Source: Sweltsa coloradensis (Eukaryota; Arthropoda; Insecta; Plecoptera; Chloroperlidae). From it: a DNA stretch of 64,000 bases. Every line of letters starts with the position of its first letter. Within the stretch, counting starts at the first letter, position 1. Shown piece by piece: positions 54,871-62,121 of this stretch. The notes beneath the pieces were generated by a model that saw nothing but the letters and a program-made list of their open reading frames with translations, was not told the DNA's origin and did not search any database. The stretch covers positions 1 through 64,000 of the forward strand of contig JAMZAV010003260.1 in NCBI GenBank assembly GCA_024449915.1, in the 5' to 3' direction. Made by a program: the position numbers and the translations under genes.

Positions 54871-55760
54871 ATTTGTCTTAAGCTTTTGTGGTCCAGGGTT
54901 AATGTTTTAAGTATCTTTACGGTAAATAATCACGCACAGTATTATAGAAAATAACTTTTAACTTTTAACTTTTAAAAGTATATAAAAGTATATAATAATC
55001 ACGCACAGTATTATAGAAAATAACTTTTAACTTTTAACTTTTAAAAGTTATTTTCTATAATACTGTGCGTGATTCTTTACCGTAAAGATACTTAAAACAT
55101 TAAAACCATGGATCACGAAAGCTTAACCGAGAGTAGTCGCGCCCCTGTTTGTAACGTTAGTAGTCGCGCGCGGTCCTTTAGACCGCATTATTTATTATGG
55201 GCTAATAACGTTAGGATGACGTTTTGATTACGAATATAAGGTAATTTATAATATATGTAACAGCATACCTGGTTATATTAATCAATTGTCAATCAATAAT
55301 CAATAAATAATCAATCAATAATCAATCAAACACAGAAAAGTAGCAAACCTACAAAAAGGTATAAAAATATGTTTTGAAACACCCTGTAGTTCGTATTATT
55401 AGTAAACCAAGACAGTAATATTATGCCAACACTGTATGTTGAAGAATAATCAACCTACAATAACAAAATACATGTCTCATAATAGTGATTGAGTATGCAT
55501 ATTTTTGCCTCCTTAGTAGTCGCGCAGCGGTCGAAAAAGACCGAGCAACCAAACAGGACCTCTCATCTGAGATGAAGTTCTGCAGAAAACTGAATCGCGT
55601 ATTGCACACTGGCTTCACAAATCTATTTTGGGAAGGTAGGCGGAACTAGACAAGCCACGCATGCGCGCTGTGCAAATACCAACTGTTGAAAAAAAAAGTC
55701 GGTCTAAAAGACCACACGCGACTACTCTCGGGTTAAGACAAAACCTAAATTTATACATAT
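54871..55760. mobile_element. Penelope-like terminal palindrome, family 4, split by a MITE
   Basis: GATTTGTCTTAAGCTTTTGT, AGTATCTTTACGGTAAATAA, TCACGCACAGTATTATAG at 54880-54955 recur as reverse complement at 55040-55126, with an extra tandem copy between. The right arm is cut at TTAA by the insert 55127-55732 and continues at TTAAGACAAAACC (55733). The TTACGGTAAATAATCACGC phrase parallels TTACGGAAATAATCACGC of family 2. Confidence 0.65.
55127..55732. mobile_element. MITE with TTAA duplication (GAGAGTAGTCGCG ends)
   Basis: Ends CCGAGAGTAGTCGCG and CGCGACTACTCTCGGG, flanked by TTAA (55123-55126 and 55733-55736). The empty site is visible in the other arm of the surrounding palindrome at 54886-54893 (TCTTAAGC). 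Subterminal copies of AGTAGTCGCG next to CGGTC...GACCG hairpins. piggyBac-like target choice; no transposase. Confidence 0.85.
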
Positions 55761-55880
55761 ATATATATATATATATAGATTGTTGTAGGTTTTCGCGGCC
55801 CATCATAGGATAAAAACAAGAATCTTGGGTAAAACCGTGTCGAAAATAAGGTGAACCAGGGCAGAACCTGGGCATCCACC

Positions 55881-55915
55881 GACGTTTTGTCTGAACTACC
55901 GTCAGATATAATCAA
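55881..55915 (-). ncRNA. Hammerhead-like motif, Penelope family 3 (degenerate)
   Basis: Minus strand: stem I ACC, core TTGATTA, stem II TCTGA/TCAGA, then CAAAAC, GTC, stem I GGT. Several core positions differ from CUGANGA/GAAA, so probably inactive, but the fold and ACGT palindrome are kept. Confidence 0.4.
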
Positions 55916-56094
55916 GGTTGACTGTGACTCTACGGAGGTTGGAGTCACAGTGGCTGGCAAGCACGCAGCGCCCACCTTATATAGCCTCTGCTGAAGGTGC
56001 GGGGCGCGAGGTCATATCGTGAAAAGGTGCGGGGCGGCAATGTCACATTGAAAAAAATACGAATGGTGGCAACTGAGAAACAAAATAGCACAGC

Positions 56095-56718
56095 TTACTG
56101 TAGTGAAACCTTTTTAGTCCGACTTCTTGTCATACGGCCTGATTGGTTGTCTTTTGAAATGTTATCCGTGTTTAGAATTATGGAATGTGAAATTTGCACC
56201 ATATCTGAGGGATTTGGCTGAATAGGTCTACGGACTACATGGCGAGGCATGAGTGCAGGTTTCCAAGCAAGAGGGAGGCTCTGGCTATCGTCTCTTTTGT
56301 TCAGGTTATTTGGCCGTTTCTCAATTTCCACAGATTCACGGATAATACGTGGCTTGAGCTGTTGTACAGGGCAAATAGTTTTGGTTTTGTCAAAATCTAT
56401 CTCATGCGAGTAAGCTTTAGCATGTTGAGCCAGGGCTGATTTCTTGTCACCTGCTTTCACAGCATTGGAGTGTTCCTTTATCCTCACTGCTATGCGTCTG
56501 CCTGTTTGGCCTATGTACGTTTGATCGCAGTCGCCACAGGGCACCTCATAAACCCCTCTTTCCTCCAGATGAACAGAGTCTTTTGCACTTCTCAAAAAGG
56601 AGCTGATTTTTCTGTCAGTGGAGAAAATGGTTTCGATGTTCTTACGATTGAGGATTCTACCTATGACGTCTGCGGTACCCTTGACATATGGAAGAAAAGC
56701 TTTGGACCGTGGACCGTG
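56095..56718 (-). CDS. Penelope-like GIY-YIG endonuclease, family 3 (partial)
   Basis: Open from the truncation: AFLPYVKGTADVIGRILNRK, STDRKISSFLRSAKD, then GIY-YIG residues VYEVPCGDCDQTYIGQTGRR, IAVRIKEHSNAVKAGD, ESVEIEKRPNNLNKRDDSQ. It ends with MTRSRTKKVSLQ. Y, IGQTGRR, E of KEHS and the N of NKRD are in place, so this domain may still fold. The RT half is gone; not a working gene. Alignable to 46197-47201 at moderate identity. Confidence 0.8.
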   Translation of the reverse strand, partial: HGPRSKAFLPYVKGTADVIGRILNRKNIETIFSTDRKISSFLRSAKDSVHLEERGVYEVPCGDCDQTYIGQTGRRIAVRIKEHSNAVKAGDKKSALAQHAKAYSHEIDFDKTKTICPVQQLKPRIIRESVEIEKRPNNLNKRDDSQSLPLAWKPALMPRHVVRRPIQPNPSDMVQISHSIILNTDNISKDNQSGRMTRSRTKKVSLQ

Positions 56719-56744
56719 GCCCTATTTGAATGGTTTTTACAGTG

Positions 56745-56929
56745 ATCTGAATATCACATTTATTTGAATTTCGTCTTGCCGCCAAGAAACGCGCGCTGAT
56801 TGGCCGGCGGCCTCTGTGACGCAGCCTGATAGTAAACAGTGGTCAGGCAAGTTAGCGTTCAGTGTTGGCTGAGCGCTCATTCAAGTCTAAGGCCGTGTTA
56901 TTACCTCACAACCGTATTAAATTGGTAAA
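56745..56929 (+). promoter_or_regulatory. CpG-richer promoter-like segment
   Basis: GCCGCCAAGAAACGCGCGCT, then GATTGGCCGGCGGCC: a reverse CCAAT box in a CpG-rich patch, about 130 bp before the ATG of the nuclease remnant. Confidence 0.35.
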
Positions 56930-57413
56930 ATGACTGAAGGTGGTTTTATAAAGGGCAACAGCACAAATTTACCGCATATAGATGGTTGAAACACCTGAAA
57001 CACTTGCAATGAAAAGGGGGAAAGATTTAGAAGAACAAGTCCTCCGGGTAGTTGAAAAAAAAGAAAATATTAAATGTGTAAAAGCAGGTTTATTCATACA
57101 AAAAACATTGTTATAATAGGTGCGTCTCCTGATGCAATAACAGAAAACTTTGTTGTGAAAGTGAAATGCCCAACTAGTGTAAAAAAATATGTTTAACTAT
57201 ATATCGAAAGATGGCAATATAACTAAAAAATGCTTGGCACAAGTGCAACTTCAGATGCACTTGGCTCTAAAACCAAGTGCATTATTTTGTGTGGCTCACC
57301 CAGACTTTGAAGTCACGCAAAATGTTGATGTATACAGGATTGGATATAGTGCCACATATTGCCAAAATTTAATTGAAAAGGCTATGAACTTTTGGAAAAA
57401 GTCTATTTTTTAA
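56930..57413 (+). pseudogene. YqaJ-type nuclease remnant
   Basis: ATG at 56930 reads MTEGGFIKGNSTNLPHIDG and stops; then, in shifted frames, ETPETLAMKRGKDLEEQVLR, KCVKAGLFI, IIGASPDAITENFVVKVKCP, and finally QVQLQMHLALKPSALFCVAH, IGYSATYCQNLIEKAMNFW to a stop at 57413. The order RG..LE, GLF, GASPD, VKVKCP, QVQ is that of the YqaJ/lambda-exonuclease-like fold. The acidic residue before KCP, normally E in VEIKCP, is K here. Two or more frameshifts and an apparent internal deletion after the N-terminus. Such domains are found in viral and mobile-element proteins as well as in animals. Dead copy. Confidence 0.6.
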
Positions 57414-58822
57414 ATTTTGATTAAAAGCAGTATCGGTAACAGTAGCAAATGCAGGGTGCTAATCAACATTTTATAGTTTTAGGCTTTTGGAACATAGAGT
57501 AGAAAACATGTTCTGTTTATCGTACTACAACTCTATGATTAGTGGTTATCGATTTTAAAAATAATGTTTTATAAATAATTATAGTTTACTTTATTTTTTG
57601 TTTTTATTTCATTTCAACTAGGGCTATAGTTTAGTTTAATTTCTGGTAAATTTCATAAAAGGCAATCAATGTTTTGGCACATAATATGACGTATGCGGTG
57701 TCAGGTACAATGATCTGTATTTTCCCTGGCATATGAACATAGAAAATAGAATATTGACTTGCATATTTTTTTAAATAATTATAATAATATTCTTGTATAA
57801 TATTGTTTAAAAATACATTGCCTACCTGTATTATAAAATATAGGCCTTTAAGAGTTTTAAATTAAAATTATCTATAAAATAATAAATTTTATGATTATTA
57901 TTATGATTACAAGTAAAAACGTTTTGCTACCTTTTCTTATATTTCTAGTACTTATATGTTTATATGGACCTACGATAAAAGTTGATCAAGATGTGTATGC
58001 GTAATTCAAATATGGTAGCTTAATCAAATATAATATATAATATCATATCATAATCATAAATAATCATTGTCCCATCGAGATAAGGTTGCAGGATATTTCA
58101 ATTGTTAATCGCAATATCATTGAATCAAAGGTGGTTGCATATTAATAAGGCCTGCAGCAATTTGCACAGCATCATCAATGAAAAAACAAAAACAATGTTG
58201 TAAGAGCTAGTGGCGATAGTGCTACTTTTAGAAAGGAGGTCCGAGCGTACACTCATAAAGATAACGCTTGCCGAGACAGAGGAAACCTGAGACACCGTAT
58301 CGCAGCTGCCCATCGTCACTTGCCAAGGCCACATTTAATCAGTCGACGGTGAGGGTGGAAGGAGGGGATCATAGATTGTCATAGGGTATAATTACAAAGT
58401 AACTGTTAATTGTTATTGATCCGTTAATGGTTGTAATAATTTTTACCGGGGTGAGGTTCGTGCAAAAAGATCTTGCGGCAGAGGTAGAGGGCGAGTGATC
58501 GGAACAAAAGTCCTTGGAATAGAAGTCGGCACCCGGCGGCATCATCAAAGAATAAAAGGCACAAAATAAGAATGAAAATAACGCCAAGCACGTAGGTTGT
58601 AATACACTAAAGGATTGACTTCTAGAAACAACATTATTTTCACATCATTTTACTAATAGCAAATCTCGCATCTCAATTTCAGGAGTGTTTGTTTTAGGAA
58701 CGGAAAGTGCTTTTTTTGTTTTATTGTTCGCATGCAGCCTACGACTTACGTCTTTATTATTTTAAGATTGCATTTTCATTTAACTTAGTGATATGCAAAT
58801 AAAGTAATAAATTGTAACTAAC
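57414..58822. other. Spacer between convergent remnants
   Basis: AT-rich (57500-58100), with no domain. Frames at 58125-58587 on the minus strand have no features I can name. Confidence 0.25.
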
Positions 58823-59032
58823 GTTAAAATGATCTTGGCAGCAAAATAACATCGTTGTCATTGATAGAGGTTTCTTCCTGTCATCTCGTCTCGCTGCTTG
58901 AAACCCCTGTTTTTGTCTTTTTATGTCTCTTGGGACACAAATAAATATCTTCTCTGGGTTCCTTATGGATGTGCTAGTACACATAGGTACTATGAACCAC
59001 TTATATGCACCAGTAGATCTTTTTGGTTCCAT
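58823..59032 (-). pseudogene. THAP-like zinc-finger exon
   Basis: ATG at 59032 reads MEPKRSTGAYKWFIVPMCTS, then EKIFICVPRDIKRQKQGFQA, ARRDDRKKPLSM, LFCCQDHFN, ending at the donor AAC/GTTAGT. The pattern VP.C...P.K.F..VP.....R......R.D.......CC.DHF is that of THAP-related DNA-binding domains seen in transposases and host genes. The first zinc cysteine is replaced (WFIVPMC). A single exon; no further exons found on the way to 57414. Confidence 0.55.
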
Positions 59033-59200
59033 TGTACAACAATCTCTACGAGCGGTACGGGCGAAACGCGTGCAGTCGACTGCACCGCACGGACTGTTGT
59101 CTATCACGTGACGTCCACACGCAATCCATCATGGCGCCGGCCGTTTTTTCGCGCCAAGAAAGTCTACGCCACAAAACTTATTATTTTGGGGGGTAGAATG
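59033..59200 (-). promoter_or_regulatory. CpG-rich promoter-like segment upstream of the THAP-like exon
   Basis: Contains ATCACGTGACGTCC (E-box and CRE-like), CATGGCGCCGGCC and TTTTTTCGCGCCAAG, the last a good E2F-type site. Lies immediately 5' of the THAP exon on the minus strand. Confidence 0.4.
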
Positions 59201-59858
59201 TCTCGATTTTCAAATTGTAAAAGCACAATATCGGTAGGCCTATATCGTGTGTACCAATTTTAAAATCGCATTAGAAATTTTAGTGCAAGTTGCCTATTGT
59301 AGGCTATGTGAATTACTGTGTAGTCCTCACTTGAAACATTGTTATATTTGATTTTTGATGACTTCATTTTTATTTTCTTTAAAATTCGTCCTAGCATGCA
59401 AAAAAAATTATAAAATTGCTAAAATTGTTCACTTGTGTGTGCTCCTTGTGTGCTGTGAATGTTCACGATCATAGATTGCCATTTTGCCAACTTACGTGTT
59501 TCGTACAAATGCATTCATCTACGATTTTGTTTACAATCTGCGCTGCAATTTAGGGATGGGACGTTTAAACGTTCAGTGGACGGTTAGAGTTTATTAAATT
59601 CGCAAAACGTTTAGTAAAAAAAAAAAAAAAAAAAAAAAAAATATTTTTGCCGGGCGGCAGGGAATTATTGCCGGGCCTGGGAGAACACTGTAGTTAGTCT
59701 ATGGAGAAAACCAAAATTTAATTAAATTTTTACTTCAAACCAAAATTGTTTTACGTTAAAAACACTCACAATACTGTAGACCTAGCCAACCACAACCACA
59801 AGAATAAGATACATGTGAATGACAAAGAAATAGGGTGCCACAGCTTTCCTTAACTTAA
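59201..59858. other. Copy B intron with hAT-like ends and poly-A
   Basis: TTTAGGGATGGGACGTTTAA at 59551 looks like one hAT end. 59616-59640 is a long A run. GGGCCTGGGAGAACACTG near 59672-59690 looks like the other end of a different hAT type. From about 59770 the sequence aligns with 2445 onward in copy A. Confidence 0.4.
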
Positions 59859-61004
59859 CACCTTCACTGCCACGTAAAGTAGGAGTAACCATACTGTTCT
59901 GTTTCAAGCAGGGAATGAGCAGCATACTTTTGTGTGTTAAAGACTCTGAATTGATTTACTGTTGTCCGCCATACACGAGTTTTCTCGTTTTAAAATTACC
60001 GCTCTAAAACCATACACAAGTTAACTTGTTTAGCGCCGAGCACTTTGAATGTAGCGCGCAATCTCTTGGAGATATGTGGAAACTGGAACTATTACGAGGA
60101 CGGAGGTTAAACAAGTTAACTCGTACATGGCGATTTTAAGTAGGGCCTACATCGAAAAATCGGAAACCGGTTTGTAGGAAACCGGTTTTCATTTCGTAAA
60201 ACCGGTTTTTCGAAAATTCAAAAATCACGTTTTTTCATTTCGCCGCGCTTTTTCATGCAATACAGTTGTCACATTTTATGCTGAAGGTTAATCTTAACAT
60301 GCACTTTCTCATTTCTTTTGTGCTTGGCGGCGATTTTCTTTCGAATTATAATGTCCTTTGTTCATGCCGCCGACTTGTGGCAGTGTGTTGAGTATGCCCC
60401 CCCCCCCCCCCAACCCATCTGTCTTAACCACCCGCGATCTTCCAGAGATTATACTGCGTAAATAATAACCATAACAATTCTTATGTTTTTAATCTGCTAG
60501 ATGTCAATTAAAGCTGTCACCAGTGGTAATAACTGAAATTAATCACGTGGGAATAGAGATACTGCATAGGCTAGCCTTTCCTTATCTTGTTTACTCTCCA
60601 GTATTCGGGCCCCAGCCCCGCCCCCGCGCATCGTGACCTTGACTAGACTGTGACAAGATATAAAGCAGATGCAAGGAATCTCGAGTGTTATCTTAATGGC
60701 CTGCGGCTGTTCCTCTTTCGTGATTATGAAATACTACTTCATCAACACGTCATTGTTTATGGGACAGCATTACGTCTTGGGATTACGATAATTGATGAGT
60801 GCTTGTCTTAAGAGCTGAAGAGCTGTTTAGTGCAGTGGCGGGGGGGGGGGGGGGGGAATATACCACAAAATCTTGCGGAGCAAAAACCGGTTTTTAACCG
60901 GTTTCTTAAACGATTATCCGGTTCGTAAAAAAACTATTCGGTGTAGGCCCTAATTTTAAGTGCGAATTTTAAAACGAGAAAACTCGTTCAGGGCAGCGAA
61001 GGTG
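59859..61004. mobile_element. MITE with TTAA duplication, containing a nested hAT element
   Basis: Ends CACCTTCACTGCC and GGCAGCGAAGGTG, each next to TTAA (59855-59858 and 61005-61008). The empty site is present in copy A at 2505-2524 (ACCTTAAATGGAGTAGCGC). The interior near both ends has ACGAGTTTTCTCGTTTTAAA inverted as TTTTAAAACGAGAAAACTCG. Confidence 0.85.
60141..60952. mobile_element. hAT-like element with CCGGTTT ends, nested
   Basis: Ends TAGGGCCTACATCGAAAAAT and TATTCGGTGTAGGCCCTA; exact 8-bp duplication ATTTTAAG at 60133-60140 and 60953-60960. Subterminal AAACCGGTTTT palindromes on both sides. The core is shared with 41614-42352 (AACATGCACTTTCTCATTTC, GAATTATAATGTCCTTTGTT, TATCTTAATGGCC). 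Includes a C run near 60397 and a G run of about 20 at 60840. Confidence 0.9.
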
Positions 61005-61100
61005 TTAAATGGAGTAGCGCGCCGCGAAAGAAACAGGCCTAGGCCTACATATAAACAATACACAAGTAAACTGCTCCACCCACCTCCCCTCACTTTCACC

Positions 61101-61650
61101 GGTACTTGTTCATTAAAGGGAACCCCTCCAAAAATGTAAAAATTCAGTAAAAACATTTCATTAGACAATCATAACTACTACATCTACTCCATCTGAGTTT
61201 CAGGAGGTCAGGAAAACACAATTATTTTCGAACAAAGCCTCGAAACATCCTTTCCGGCTACATACTTTGCGCCAGGAGTGAAAACGGCCTACACCAACAT
61301 ACTCCACCTACAAAACCTTTAACGTCGCTATTTTAAACATAAAGGACTGTCAATGGAAAAGTACTTTCGTTTAAAAATAGCGACGTTAAAGGTTTTGAAG
61401 GTTCATTTGGTGTACGTGAACGTCAATGTCAGCTGCACGGCGACGACTGCTCTCATGTAGGCCTACGCGTTTCAATGGACTGTACTCGCCTGAGTCATGT
61501 TGAACGTGTGAGTCAAGTTCACTGTCAGAGTCACATTGAAATCCTCGCAAGTTGTTATTATTTATTGTAAACAGAAATAAGTAAAAAATCGACGATGGGG
61601 GGGACCAATTAACAAAAAAATTAGGGGGGTCCCGTTAATGAACAAGTACC
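61101..61650. mobile_element. MITE with 8-bp duplication, confirmed by empty site
   Basis: Ends GGTACTTGTTCATTAAAGGG and its near-exact inverse at the right (CCCGTTAATGAACAAGTACC). Duplication CTTTCACC at 61093-61100 and 61651-61658. Copy A at 2568-2630 lacks it. An internal inverted repeat AACCTTTAACGTCGCTATTT occurs near 61314 and its complement near 61376. No coding content. Confidence 0.9.
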
Positions 61651-61658
61651 CTTTCACC

Positions 61659-62121
61659 CAACAGCGCCACTGGCATGTTTTGTAAATAACTGTACCGGTA
61701 TAGACATAGGTTAGTTATCTCTCTGCTCTCGTCGAGTGAGCAAGGCCTGTTTGGTCGAAACAGTTCCAACGTTTTCGTGTTTTAGGCTATGTAGGCCTAG
61801 GCCCACATATTTATTTGTCTCTCTCTTATTCACAATATCCCTGCAGAATCACACGGACCATGTAGAAAGCTGTGGTTTTCCATCTCTCCACGCCCCTATA
61901 TTAAACAAATTAACACACGGCCAGTACAAAACGTTTTTCGGGTGCCACTGTGGATGTGACCTTCCTACACTTGAAGTGGAGAGAGAGACTGAGTTAATTC
62001 ATGAAATGAACAAAGATAAAGTTTGTGTTGTGGTACAGAGATCAGGATTAAATGTTTAAGGTACATCATCGTAGCCTACAAATAGTAGTGGCTACCACTT
62101 ATACAATTTCAATACACCTAC
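61659..62121. other. Copy B intron adjoining the degraded exon
   Basis: Aligns with 2620-3060 of copy A (CGCCACTGGCATGTTTTG, TAGTTATCTCTCTGCTCTCG, ATATTTATTTGTCTC), then jumps to the equivalent of about 4325 at 62085, skipping the LINE and CTAG-ended insertions present in copy A. Confidence 0.65.

Larger units (their letters stand above)
55742..56722 (-). mobile_element. Penelope-like element, family 3 (3' part)
   Basis: From (TA)n at 55755 through TTGTTGTAGGTTTTCGCGG, the hammerhead-like block, the UTR and the endonuclease coding region, up to a truncation near 56722. The RT is missing. The terminal GTTGTAGGTTTTCG parallels GTTGTAGGCTTTCG of family 2. Confidence 0.75.
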
